From NCBI GenBank assembly GCA_040752025.1, contig JBFMFR010000022.1, positions 36,140 to 100,139 on the forward strand: a DNA stretch of 64,000 bases, written 5' to 3'. The notes beneath the pieces were generated by a model. The model did not search any database. It saw only the letters and a program-made list of their open reading frames with translations, and was not told the origin of the DNA. The position numbers and the translations under genes are program-made. Positions 1-8,127 of this stretch are shown in pieces (position 1 is the first letter of the stretch; every line of letters begins with the position of its first letter). This DNA is from JBFMFR01 sp040752025 (GTDB taxonomy: Bacteria; Chloroflexota; Anaerolineae; Anaerolineales; UBA4823).

Positions 1-444
1 CCATACCTGGAGGAGACGCGCTCCCTGGCAGCAGAACGGGGCGTAGAGGTGGTGGTATTATGCGCCCAGCTCGAACAGGAGCTGCAGGAGATGGATGCTG
101 CCGAGCGTCTGGAATACATGCAACTGGCTGGGGCTGAGGCCAGTGGGCTGGAGCAGGTGATCCGCAAGAGTTTCACCATGCTCGATCTGATCAGTTTTTT
201 CACTTTCAACCAGCAGGAGGCGCGCGCCTGGAACATCCCGCGCGGTACGCCTGCGCCTAAGGCTGCTGGGGCAATTCACACCGACTTCGAGCGTGGCTTT
301 ATTCGCGCCGAAGTGATTCCGATCGATACTTTCGTCAAATATGGCAGCAGCGCTGCGGTCAAGTCTGCCGGTCAGATGCACCTGGAAGGCAAAGAATATA
401 TCGTTCAGGATGGCGATGTGATCTATTTCCGATTCAATGTGTAA
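1..444 (+). CDS. ychF: Redox-regulated ATPase YchF, C-terminal part (5' truncated)
   Basis: The reading frame is open from base 1 and stops with TAA at 442-444, so only the last 147 residues of the protein lie in the window. YchF/OLA1 is an Obg-related cytosolic P-loop ATPase that binds ribosomes and takes part in stress responses. The visible part is the helical end plus the TGS domain: the family hallmarks FFTFNQQEARAW, GTPAPKAAG, IHTDFERGFIRAEV and QDGDVIYFRFNV are all present in order. The G domain with Walker A must lie upstream of the window. A kinase gene follows 58 bp downstream on the same strand. Nothing in the visible part looks broken. Confidence 0.95.
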   Translation, partial: PYLEETRSLAAERGVEVVVLCAQLEQELQEMDAAERLEYMQLAGAEASGLEQVIRKSFTMLDLISFFTFNQQEARAWNIPRGTPAPKAAGAIHTDFERGFIRAEVIPIDTFVKYGSSAAVKSAGQMHLEGKEYIVQDGDVIYFRFNV

Positions 445-502
445 TCCGGCGTGGCGCCTCGGCCAGCGCCTGCTGAAAACTGTGAGTGCCTGAGGAGGCA
501 GT

Positions 503-1906
503 ATGACTCTTCAAATTGGCCAGGTTATCCAAAATCGTTATCGCATCGACGGACTGCTTGGGCAGGGTGGCTTTGGCGCTGTCTATCGAGCCTGGGACGC
601 CAATTTCGAAATCCAATGCGCGCTGAAAGAAAACACTGAAACCAGCCCAGAGGCGCAGCGCCAGTTCATGCGCGAGGCGCGCATGCTGCACACGCTGCGC
701 CATCCCAACCTGCCGCTGGTCAAAGATTACTTCTTGATTCCCGACCAGGGTCAATACCTGGTGATGGATTATATCGAAGGTAAGGATCTGCACGAGATCC
801 TTACCCGCCGGGCAGGCGCCTTGCCTGAGGGGCAAGTGATCGAATGGCTTCTACAGATATGCGCCGCCTTGGAATACTTGCACCAGCAGAATCCCCCGGT
901 TATCCACCGGGATATCAAACCTGCCAATATCAAGATCACCCCGGAAGGGAAAGCCGTGCTGGTGGATTTTGGGATATCCAAGCTGTACGACCCGGAGCTA
1001 CCCACCACCCAGGGGGCGCGTGCCATGACGCCAGGCTTTTCGCCTTTTGAACAATATGGGCACGCCCCCACGGATGCACGTACGGATATTTATTCCCTGG
1101 GCGCCACCGCATACACGCTGTTGACTGGCAGAGTGCCCACGGAAAGCATCGCCCGCGTTGCTGGCCAGGAACTGCCCAAGCTGGCCAGCCTGGACCCGGC
1201 GATAAAGCCAGAGGTTGCCCAGGCCATCGAACGTGCCATGGCGCCGATGCCAGCCGATCGCTTCGCCAGCGTGGCCGAGTTCCGCGTCGCCCTGCTGCGA
1301 GGCAAGACGCGGGTAGTGCCTTCTCAAGAGAAGCCCGAGGCGTTTGCAGCGCGGCAGCCGGCTCCAGCCAAACCTAAAAAGGCCCCACGGCCTGCCGCGC
1401 TTGCTGGTGAGAGACGCCAGCCTGTTTCACCGCCCCGGGCAGAAAAGCCCAAGAAAAAAAGATCGTATTTTTGGCCTCTGGCAGCCCTGGCGCTGATTAT
1501 GGTGATTGGTGGCTTGATTTGGGTCCGGCGCGTTGTGTTATTCAGACTGTGGACGGGAGAAAACCCCGGAACACCAGCCGAAGTAATCCATATTGGCGGC
1601 AGGTGGATGGGGCATCTCATCACCGAATCTCCGGATGGCCCGATGGAGCTGCCCTTCACACTGGATATCGAGCAGCTTCCAGGCGATCCTGGTTTCAGAG
1701 GCATGGTGACGATCGAATTCCCCAAAGAGGGGCGTGTTGAAAACCACCCGATTGTGGAAGGACATGTGATGGGTGCGGTGGTAGAGTTTTTCGATCAAAT
1801 GGGACTCTACTATCACGCCGATATCCATGAAAACAACCTGACCGGATTTGCTTCCTTCCAGTGTTATGGATGCGAGCATTTCGGCGATTTCGAGGTGTTC
1901 AGGTGA
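503..1906 (+). CDS. Membrane-anchored Ser/Thr protein kinase
   Basis: A 467-residue Hanks-type kinase. The N-terminal catalytic domain (about residues 10-270) is complete: glycine loop GQGGFG near 22-27, ATP-binding Lys42, catalytic HRD at 135-137 followed by IKPAN, and DFG at 155-157. A Pro/Lys-rich linker (about 275-320) leads to one membrane helix (about 320-340). The outer part of about 125 residues is a predicted beta-rich domain without PASTA repeats and is not recognised. The ATG at 503 is preceded by GAGGAG at good spacing. The 3' end overlaps the convergent galactokinase gene by 8 bp. A protein with repeated TxxI motifs is encoded at 4883-5317 and is a candidate substrate, which is an inference. 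Confidence 0.93.
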   Translation: MTLQIGQVIQNRYRIDGLLGQGGFGAVYRAWDANFEIQCALKENTETSPEAQRQFMREARMLHTLRHPNLPLVKDYFLIPDQGQYLVMDYIEGKDLHEILTRRAGALPEGQVIEWLLQICAALEYLHQQNPPVIHRDIKPANIKITPEGKAVLVDFGISKLYDPELPTTQGARAMTPGFSPFEQYGHAPTDARTDIYSLGATAYTLLTGRVPTESIARVAGQELPKLASLDPAIKPEVAQAIERAMAPMPADRFASVAEFRVALLRGKTRVVPSQEKPEAFAARQPAPAKPKKAPRPAALAGERRQPVSPPRAEKPKKKRSYFWPLAALALIMVIGGLIWVRRVVLFRLWTGENPGTPAEVIHIGGRWMGHLITESPDGPMELPFTLDIEQLPGDPGFRGMVTIEFPKEGRVENHPIVEGHVMGAVVEFFDQMGLYYHADIHENNLTGFASFQCYGCEHFGDFEVFR

Positions 1907-3062
1907 TCACGCTGGCTCCCTGGCTGGCCTTGCACAGGTAGATTTGCGCCTGCTTGCCAGTTTTCTGCTTGTAGCCGAGCTTGAGCGCTTCGATGAACTC
2001 CCCAGCCTGGTCGGCCTCTACCAGGTTGACTGTGCACCCGCCGAAGCCAGCGCCGGTCAGGCGCGCTCCAATCGCCCCGGGCAGGTCGCGGGCCAGCTCG
2101 ACCAGCGTATCTAATTCGGGCGTGCTGACCTCATATAGATTGCGCAGGCTTTTATGCCCTGCATACATCAGCGCGCCGAAGGCGCGTTTATCCTGGCGGT
2201 GCAGGGCGCTCAGGGCGGACTGCACCCGCCCGATCTCCTTGACGATGTGTTCGCCGCGTTTGCGCACCTCTGGAGATAGATACGCGCTGTAAGCGGCGTA
2301 TTCGGTGGGGAGCACATCGCGCAGGGAGTGTATCTCGGGCATAAATTTCTTCAATTCAGCAACGGCTTTTTCGCAGGCGGCGCGCCGGTCGTTGTAGGCT
2401 GAAGTTGCCAGGCTGCGGCGCACGCCCGAGTCGGCGATCACGATGGCCGTGCCTTCGGGTAGGGGGGCGGGTTCCCAGGTCAGGCTGCGCGTGTCGAAAC
2501 ACAGGGCGTGATCTTCGACGCCGCAGGCGCTGGCGAATTGATCCATCAGCCCGCAGGACACGCCCACGTAGGCGTTTTCGGCGCGCTGGCACAATTGCGC
2601 CACGCGCAGCGGCTCGCATTGCCAGCCGGCCAGCGCCCGCCAGACCACGGCGAAGCCGACTTCGACGGCCGCTGAGGAGCTCAGGCCGGAGCCAATCGGG
2701 ATGTTCGAAGTAAAGACAGCTTGCAGCCCGGTTACTGCCAGCCCGGCTTCTTTGAGCGCCCAGGCTACCCCGGCCGGGTATTGGGCCCAGTGTGGCAGCG
2801 GCTTAGCCTGTATGTCGATGTGGCCGTCTATATCCTGGAGGCGGAAGGTAACACTCTCTCCCAGGTCCAGGGCGTGTAACGATACCTTCCCTTCCTCATC
2901 TGGAGCAGCGGCGATGTACACAGCGCGGTCGATGGCCGCCGGCAGCACCAGCCCATCGTTGTAATCCACGTGTTCGCCCAGCAGGTTGACCCTGCCTGGG
3001 GCGCGAACGATCACAGCAGGGGGATGGCCGAAATGTTGTTGGAATATGGCAGTGAGTTCCAT
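1899..3062 (-). CDS. galK: Galactokinase
   Basis: A 387-residue GHMP-family kinase that phosphorylates galactose to galactose 1-phosphate, the entry step of the Leloir pathway, in the cytosol. The galactokinase signature GRVNLLGEHVDYNDG lies near residue 25, the GHMP ATP motif IPIGSGLSSSAAVEV near 120, and the C-terminal motif LTGAGFGGC near 340. Length is normal for the family. No galT, galE or mutarotase gene is close by, so the gene is not in a classical gal operon. The start ATG has only a weak GAGAG upstream. The 3' end overlaps the end of the convergent kinase gene. Confidence 0.95.
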   Translation of the reverse strand: MELTAIFQQHFGHPPAVIVRAPGRVNLLGEHVDYNDGLVLPAAIDRAVYIAAAPDEEGKVSLHALDLGESVTFRLQDIDGHIDIQAKPLPHWAQYPAGVAWALKEAGLAVTGLQAVFTSNIPIGSGLSSSAAVEVGFAVVWRALAGWQCEPLRVAQLCQRAENAYVGVSCGLMDQFASACGVEDHALCFDTRSLTWEPAPLPEGTAIVIADSGVRRSLATSAYNDRRAACEKAVAELKKFMPEIHSLRDVLPTEYAAYSAYLSPEVRKRGEHIVKEIGRVQSALSALHRQDKRAFGALMYAGHKSLRNLYEVSTPELDTLVELARDLPGAIGARLTGAGFGGCTVNLVEADQAGEFIEALKLGYKQKTGKQAQIYLCKASQGASVIT

Positions 3063-3105
3063 AAGCGCTCTCTGGTCAAGATAGGGGTTCTACATTTCCA
3101 GGCGA

Positions 3106-3288
3106 TCATTTCACCAGCAGTTCTAACAGATTGCCGAGCACCACCAGCCCAAGCAGGGCGATGATCCAGCCTGTGGCGCCGCGCTGGGCAGCCAGGTAAA
3201 TCGGGATGGGGGGCAGGATCATCAAAGTAAAGGCAATCAGGTGCACTTCAAAGGGATGTTTGCCCAACCAGTTACGCAAGTTGTTCAT
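3106..3288 (-). CDS. Small two-helix membrane protein
   Basis: A 60-residue frame that starts 4 bp after the stop codon of the permease gene upstream, so it is probably translated by coupling. The product has a short polar start (NNLRNWLGKHPFEVH) and two hydrophobic stretches, roughly residues 16-34 and 38-58, separated by a turn with Arg and Gly. No family was recognised. Position and tight spacing suggest it belongs with the lactate-permease-type transporter, possibly as an accessory subunit, but that is inference. Confidence 0.6.
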   Translation of the reverse strand: MNNLRNWLGKHPFEVHLIAFTLMILPPIPIYLAAQRGATGWIIALLGLVVLGNLLELLVK

Positions 3289-3292
3289 GATT

Positions 3293-4819
3293 CTAACGGC
3301 TCAACCATACGCCTGCCAGGGAAAGCAGGCTGATCAACAGTACTAATGACCCGGTGTATGCCAGCAGCTTGCGCATCACATCGCCTTCTTTGCCGGCCAT
3401 TCCGGCAGTGCTGGCGCCGACAACCACCTTGGTGGGCGCCAGCACCGAGGCCAGGGCCGCTCCTGCGGTCTGACTGGCCAGGATGATGGCGATGGGATAG
3501 CCCAACAGTTGCGCTGTGAGCATCTGCAGGCCCCCAAAGACCACGTTCGAATTCGTGTTGCTGCCGGTCATGAAAGCGCCCAGGGCGCCGATCCACGGTG
3601 AGACCAGCGGAAAGATGGCGCCCACGCCCTGCGCCAGGCCACGCGCCAGGACATCGGTCATGCCGGCGTGCTCCATGACTACAGCCATTGCCACCATCGA
3701 GGCGATGCTGACACTGGACGACATCACCTTGCGCAGCGTGCTCTTCAGGATGCGCGGCGCAGCGCCGGGCTTATACAAACCTGCTCCACGGTAGACCAGG
3801 TATGCCAGCACAGAGGAATAGAACAGGATCACGCCCGTGTGGCGGAAGATCACCAGTTTGCGCCCCGGGCCAGCGGGAGTGATAAAGCCCAGGGCGGTGC
3901 TGACTTCCGGGAAATTCACCTGCAGCACCACGCCGCTCAGGAAATCCTTGACGGCTGGGATCAACTGGATCGACAGGGTCACCAGGATGAGTACGGCGTA
4001 GCCCGAAAGCGCTACCAGTAAGGCGCGTCCATCGAATAACCCGTTGTCGCGGTCTCTCTGGTTGCGATAGGCCAGGGGAAAGCCGATCAGTAAGCCTGCC
4101 AGGCCGGCGGTGAAAGAGGCAATATTCCAGGGCCCCCGGGTAGCTACCAGGTATTGAACTGTACCCATGCTCACGCCCAACACCAGGATAGGTAGAAACA
4201 GACGCCGTACTGCTCCCCAGCCTTCGGCCGCATGGGCGACCATCAAGCCGACCAGCAAAGCGGAGAGCCCCAGAAAGAGCGCCGCAGGCGGCGCCAACTG
4301 GGCTTCGGGCTGGTTGGTGGCGGCCAGCAAAGCCTGGAACGAAGAGCCCATCGATCCAAATGTGACCGCCCAGCCGTGGCCGATGGAAGGGATGACCACG
4401 GCAGCCAGCGGAGCAAACCCCAATCCGACCAGGATGGGGGCAATCACGGCCACGGGCACGCCGAAACCGCCAACGCCTTGTAAGAAAGAAGCGAACACCC
4501 AACCGATGATCAATGCCTGCATGCCGCGATCTGGGGTCAGGTGGGGGAGAGCCTCCCCGATCGTGCGAATGGCGCCGGCTTCGTCCGCCACACGGTAGAG
4601 CAGGAAAGCTGCCCAGATGATCAGGAGCACATCTAGAGAGAGCAGCAGTGCTTTGGTATGCGCATAGGCGAGGAGTTGAGGCCCCACGCCAAAGAACACG
4701 GTGGCGATCAGCAGGGCGCTCAGGTAACCGGCGCTGCCAGCGCGGGCCGCGCCCCAGCGCAGCCCGACCATCAGAAATAGTATGAGCAGGATCGGTGTCA
4801 GTGCGAGCAGGAAGGTCAT
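3293..4819 (-). CDS. L-lactate permease family transporter (LctP type)
   Basis: A 508-residue polytopic membrane protein of the lactate permease family, which imports L-lactate, D-lactate or glycolate by proton symport. Around 12-14 hydrophobic segments cover the whole length. Family-typical stretches are GVGGFGVPVAVIAPI near residue 115, IPSIGHGWAVTFGSMGSSF near 145, FMTGSNTNSNVVFGG near 430 and the conserved ASVLAPTKVVVGAST toward the C-terminus. The start ATG lacks a clear Shine-Dalgarno sequence. No lactate dehydrogenase gene is next to it; the substrate is therefore assigned by family only. A 60-codon membrane gene follows after 4 bp. Confidence 0.9.
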   Translation of the reverse strand: MTFLLALTPILLILFLMVGLRWGAARAGSAGYLSALLIATVFFGVGPQLLAYAHTKALLLSLDVLLIIWAAFLLYRVADEAGAIRTIGEALPHLTPDRGMQALIIGWVFASFLQGVGGFGVPVAVIAPILVGLGFAPLAAVVIPSIGHGWAVTFGSMGSSFQALLAATNQPEAQLAPPAALFLGLSALLVGLMVAHAAEGWGAVRRLFLPILVLGVSMGTVQYLVATRGPWNIASFTAGLAGLLIGFPLAYRNQRDRDNGLFDGRALLVALSGYAVLILVTLSIQLIPAVKDFLSGVVLQVNFPEVSTALGFITPAGPGRKLVIFRHTGVILFYSSVLAYLVYRGAGLYKPGAAPRILKSTLRKVMSSSVSIASMVAMAVVMEHAGMTDVLARGLAQGVGAIFPLVSPWIGALGAFMTGSNTNSNVVFGGLQMLTAQLLGYPIAIILASQTAGAALASVLAPTKVVVGASTAGMAGKEGDVMRKLLAYTGSLVLLISLLSLAGVWLSR

Positions 4820-4882
4820 GATGGATGAATTGTCAGCCGCGCCGGTTGTACTGGTGGGGGATTAAGCTGCCTGAAACGTGTT

Positions 4883-5317
4883 CTAGCGGAGGATATTGGG
4901 ATTGTTCGACAGGAACATCGCAGCCGCAAGGACAACACAAGCACAAATACAACAGATCAATACAACTGCCGCGGCGGCAATTGCAATCACCGTGGTGTTT
5001 CTTTTGGCCGGTGGCTTCGCTTCGCCTGCCTCGGGGATAGAAGAAGAGGCGGCTGCCACTGGCTCGCTCTTGGCTGGGGTGGCTGGGGCTGGTTCATCCA
5101 CAATGCGAGTGCGGGCATCGGCGGCTTCTGCCATTTCAGCTTCGCTGGCGGCCGGTTGCGGCTCGAGTGCTTCAGGATCGATCTTGAGCGTGGCGGCGTA
5201 AGACTCTTTTTCTTCCTCTGCTGCCTGCGGCTCTTCCGGCATCAGGTCTTTGGGGTCGATCTTGCGCGTGGCGAAGTCGGATGGTTCCTGGCTCTTGTCA
5301 GAAGGGATGTCACTCAT
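4883..5317 (-). CDS. Acidic protein with repeated TxxI motifs and C-terminal membrane anchor
   Basis: A 144-residue protein when started at the ATG at 5317, which has AAAGGAG 8 bases upstream; an in-frame extension to 5356 lacks such support. The first 100 residues are acidic and Ala/Pro/Glu-rich and likely disordered. They carry three related motifs, FATRKIDP, AATLKIDP and ARTRIVDE, each with Thr followed at +3 by Ile or Val. A strong hydrophobic helix with ICCICACVV lies near the C-terminus, with a short tail after it. No family was recognised. The Thr-x-x-Ile pattern is what FHA domains bind when the Thr is phosphorylated, so a kinase substrate is possible (inference). Confidence 0.7.
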   Translation of the reverse strand: MSDIPSDKSQEPSDFATRKIDPKDLMPEEPQAAEEEKESYAATLKIDPEALEPQPAASEAEMAEAADARTRIVDEPAPATPAKSEPVAAASSSIPEAGEAKPPAKRNTTVIAIAAAAVVLICCICACVVLAAAMFLSNNPNILR

Positions 5318-5363
5318 TGCGAAAACTCCTTTACAACTTAGATTTCTACCGGTCAAACAGTCA

Positions 5364-6266
5364 CTATTTTACCACCCTGGTGTATTTCGAGTGGGCATAG
5401 AGATAGATCAACCCGCTTCCCAGGAGCAAAGCCGGCAGCAGCACCAGGCCAGCTTCGGGACCGAAGTCACCGCCAGTGAACAAGGCCGGCCCATTGACCT
5501 GTTGCGAGATCAGGTGAAAGACGTGGTAGCCGCTGACCGGATACCCAAACACCACGCCTTCGAAGAAGTTCCAACCGATGTGGATGCCGATGGGCAGCCA
5601 GAGCTGGCGCGTAGCCAGATAGGCGTAGCCCAGGAACAGGCCTGCGGCCAGGATGCCCAGGGTGGACAGCAAGGTGGCGCCAGGGTTGGCCAGGTGCAGC
5701 AGGGCGAACACCAGGGAGGACAGCACCCATCCCCAGGGCAGGTTCAGGCCCTCGGCCAGATTTTGCAGGTGATAGCCGCGGCTGATCAGTTCCTCTTGCC
5801 AGCCGGCCAGGATGAAGGCTACCAGCATTTGCGCGGTTTGCAGCATCACGCTGGCGATGGTGCCTTCTGACCAGGCAAAACCCTGGAAAGTGAGCCAGCC
5901 TGCGCTCCACTCCAACAGGTAGATCGAGGTCATCATCAATCCGCCGATGACCAGGCCCACCAGGATGTCGAGGCCTGCCCTGGGGCGCAGTTGCAAACCC
6001 AGGCTGGCGAACGAGCGCCGGTCGATGAAGCGCCGCGCCAGGTAGACCGAAATCGTGACGGCGAACAGGGTCGCCAGTTCTTGAGAGAGCAGGTCGGAGC
6101 CCGGGAAGGATATTCCAAACATGCTCAGGAGCAAAAACGGCAGCAACAGCGCCACGGCCAGGAATAGGAGCAGGAAAGCCTGCGCCAACAACCGCCAGCC
6201 GGCGCGCAAACGCCGCTCATCCGGCGAAAACAAGGCGCGAGATAAGAAGGAGCGAAGAGAAATCAT
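5364..6266 (-). CDS. CPBP family intramembrane glutamic protease
   Basis: A 300-residue integral membrane protein with about eight hydrophobic segments. The three CPBP (Rce1/Abi) motifs are present: EELISRGYHLQNL (the EExxxR pair), ALLHLANPG (motif 2 His) and IGIHIGWNF (motif 3 HxxxN/D). The family contains Rce1-type CAAX proteases and bacteriocin-immunity proteins; the bacterial substrates are mostly unknown. It starts 11 bp after the stop of the DUF1684 gene upstream and probably forms one transcript with it. The C-terminus ends about 45 bp before the start codon of the next minus-strand gene. Confidence is high for the fold and low for the substrate. Confidence 0.9.
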   Translation of the reverse strand: MISLRSFLSRALFSPDERRLRAGWRLLAQAFLLLFLAVALLLPFLLLSMFGISFPGSDLLSQELATLFAVTISVYLARRFIDRRSFASLGLQLRPRAGLDILVGLVIGGLMMTSIYLLEWSAGWLTFQGFAWSEGTIASVMLQTAQMLVAFILAGWQEELISRGYHLQNLAEGLNLPWGWVLSSLVFALLHLANPGATLLSTLGILAAGLFLGYAYLATRQLWLPIGIHIGWNFFEGVVFGYPVSGYHVFHLISQQVNGPALFTGGDFGPEAGLVLLPALLLGSGLIYLYAHSKYTRVVK

Positions 6267-6277
6267 GCGATATGTGA

Positions 6278-7120
6278 TTATGCGTGGACGATATGTGGTG
6301 TGCGGAACTGCAACTCGCCCGCTTTGATCACTACCGGCAGATGGTTATTCGGTGGGGGCAGCGGGCAGGTGGCAAAATCCGTGTAAGCGCAGGGCGGGTT
6401 GTGCGCCTTGTTGAAATCCAGGGTGACCAGGCCCTCTTCGGGCGCTGTCGAAGTCATGTAGCGGCCTCCGGAATAAGTCTCTTTACCGGAGGTAGCGTCC
6501 AGGAACATGAACCACAGTCGACCATCATCGGTCTCAATCGGCGACAGACGGCAGGTCTCTCCCTGCAACTCGAATTCGGCGTAGCCCGGGCAGTTCATTT
6601 CCAGGGGGTCGCCCAGCACGTTGACTGTCTGAATGGACACTGGTTCTGAATGGGAGACGAAGCGCGCCTGGATGCGATAGGGCTCTTGAACCGGGAACCA
6701 GCGCAGGTACACAAAATACTTGAGCGAGGGGTTGTTTTTATCGAAGATGCGCACTCCCAGGCGCGTGCCGCGTTGGATCACCGAGATCTTCAGATCGTTG
6801 AGCACGATCCATTCCGAAGAGCCATATTCGCTGAGAGCGATCTCGGTTTTCGTAATGGGCTGGTCGTTGAGTGTCATTTGCACGCCTTTGGCGCATTGCA
6901 GCGTGACCTGTCCCTCGCGCAGGGTGAAAACTCCCGCCTGAGCCGGAGCAGAGCCTTCTGGCAAAGTGATCTGGCTGGAAGGATCAGAGCCGAAAAGGTT
7001 CTCGCCCTCTTGCAGCCAGAACAGGCCCGAAACCGCCAGCCAGCCGTCCGGTGAGGCCAGGTTCTCGGCATACTGGCGGCGCCAGGCTTGTATATCGGTC
7101 AAATAGGAAGAAGCGCTCAT
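6278..7120 (-). CDS. DUF1684 domain protein
   Basis: A 280-residue soluble protein of the DUF1684 family, recognised by the WLAVSGLFWLQEGENLFGSD start, a FHA-like beta segment (VTLQCAKGVQMTLNDQPI) and the C-terminal block DFNKAHNPPCAYTDFATCPLPP with conserved His/Asn-Pro-Pro-Cys. The biochemical role of the family is unknown. The ATG at 7120 is preferred over an in-frame TTG at 7147, because the TTG overlaps a perfect extended -10 promoter element at 7147-7155. The gene is divergent from terC and runs into the CPBP protease gene 11 bp downstream. Confidence 0.9.
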   Translation of the reverse strand: MSASSYLTDIQAWRRQYAENLASPDGWLAVSGLFWLQEGENLFGSDPSSQITLPEGSAPAQAGVFTLREGQVTLQCAKGVQMTLNDQPITKTEIALSEYGSSEWIVLNDLKISVIQRGTRLGVRIFDKNNPSLKYFVYLRWFPVQEPYRIQARFVSHSEPVSIQTVNVLGDPLEMNCPGYAEFELQGETCRLSPIETDDGRLWFMFLDATSGKETYSGGRYMTSTAPEEGLVTLDFNKAHNPPCAYTDFATCPLPPPNNHLPVVIKAGELQFRTPHIVHA

Positions 7121-7146
7121 ACCCACATCCTGTTCATGTTTCTGCA

Positions 7147-7155
7147 ATTATACCA
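7147..7155 (-). promoter_or_regulatory. Extended -10 promoter of the DUF1684 gene
   Basis: On the minus strand the sequence reads TGGTATAAT, a perfect extended -10 (TGnTATAAT). A transcript starting about 7 bases downstream would have a 5' leader of about 20 bases before the ATG at 7120. No good -35 is visible, as expected for extended -10 promoters. Confidence 0.6.
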
Positions 7156-7247
7156 GCGAAAAGGTCAGGCTCATGATAGCAAAAATTCATTTTCTTCGGT
7201 AAAATTGTCCGAATTGAGTTCGTATTTCTGACCAAAGGAGATTTACT

Positions 7248-8018
7248 GTGGAGTGGATTAGCAGCCCCGAAACCTGGATCGCATTATTGACGTTGACCGT
7301 TCTGGAAGTTGTCCTGGGGATCGATAACGTAATTTTTATCTCGATCCTGGCTGGCAAACTGCCCCAGGCCCAACAAGCGCGTGCTCGCCAGACAGGCCTG
7401 GCTTTGGCCTTAATCACGCGGATTTTATTGTTGGCCTCTTTGAGCTGGATCGTTGGCCTGACCGAACCATTATTCACCTTGTTCAAGTGGCATGTCACTG
7501 GCAGGGACATTATCCTGGCTGGGGGTGGCATCTTCCTGTTGGCTAAGGCCACGCGTGAAATCCATGAAAGACTCGAAGGCGTTGAAGGGCATGCCAGCGC
7601 CAGAGTAGCCCCCTCTTTCCGGGATGTGATCATTCAGATCATGTTGTTGGATATCGTTTTTTCGCTCGACTCGGTTATCACCGCGGTGGGCATGGCGCAG
7701 CAGTTGGGTGTGATGATTGCTGCCGTGGTGATTGCAGTGGGGATCATGCTTTATTCCGCCGGACCGATCAGTGAATTTGTTAACCGCCATCCCACAATCA
7801 AAATGCTGGCGCTCAGTTTTCTGCTGTTGATCGGTTTTACCCTGGTAGTCGAAAGTCTCCACGCGCATATCCCTAAAGGATATATCTATTTTGCAATGGG
7901 CTTTTCGGTTTTCGTGGAGATGCTCAACCTGCGCATGCGCGCGAAATCTGCCCAGCCGGTCAAATTGCACGAACCTTATGCTGAACAGAGTGCTTCGACA
8001 CAGTCCTCCGCAGAGTAG
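7248..8018 (+). CDS. TerC family membrane protein
   Basis: A 256-residue inner-membrane protein of the TerC family, which is linked to metal-ion (often manganese) export and tellurite resistance. The family landmarks LGIDNVIFISIL near residue 27 and DIVFSLDSVITAVGM near 150 carry the two paired acidic residues thought to bind the cation. Eight or so hydrophobic segments span the protein, and the polar tail of 30 residues is cytosolic. The start is GTG at 7248, with AAAGGAG ending 7 bases upstream. It is read divergently from the DUF1684 gene and 109 bp ahead of mutS2. Confidence 0.92.
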   Translation: MEWISSPETWIALLTLTVLEVVLGIDNVIFISILAGKLPQAQQARARQTGLALALITRILLLASLSWIVGLTEPLFTLFKWHVTGRDIILAGGGIFLLAKATREIHERLEGVEGHASARVAPSFRDVIIQIMLLDIVFSLDSVITAVGMAQQLGVMIAAVVIAVGIMLYSAGPISEFVNRHPTIKMLALSFLLLIGFTLVVESLHAHIPKGYIYFAMGFSVFVEMLNLRMRAKSAQPVKLHEPYAEQSASTQSSAE

Positions 8019-8127
8019 CGCTCAACCAGCGAGATCGATCTATTGAGAAATGCCTACTCGGCCAGCCTGGGTCTATGGTAGACTCTTTCTGCTGTTGGCA
8101 AATAAGACATAGGATGATTATCGATAC

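Noticed and set aside
6266..6282. CATAAT as a leaderless-type promoter of the CPBP protease gene
   Set aside because: It lies at the stop codon of the upstream gene, which is probably co-transcribed; the match is imperfect.
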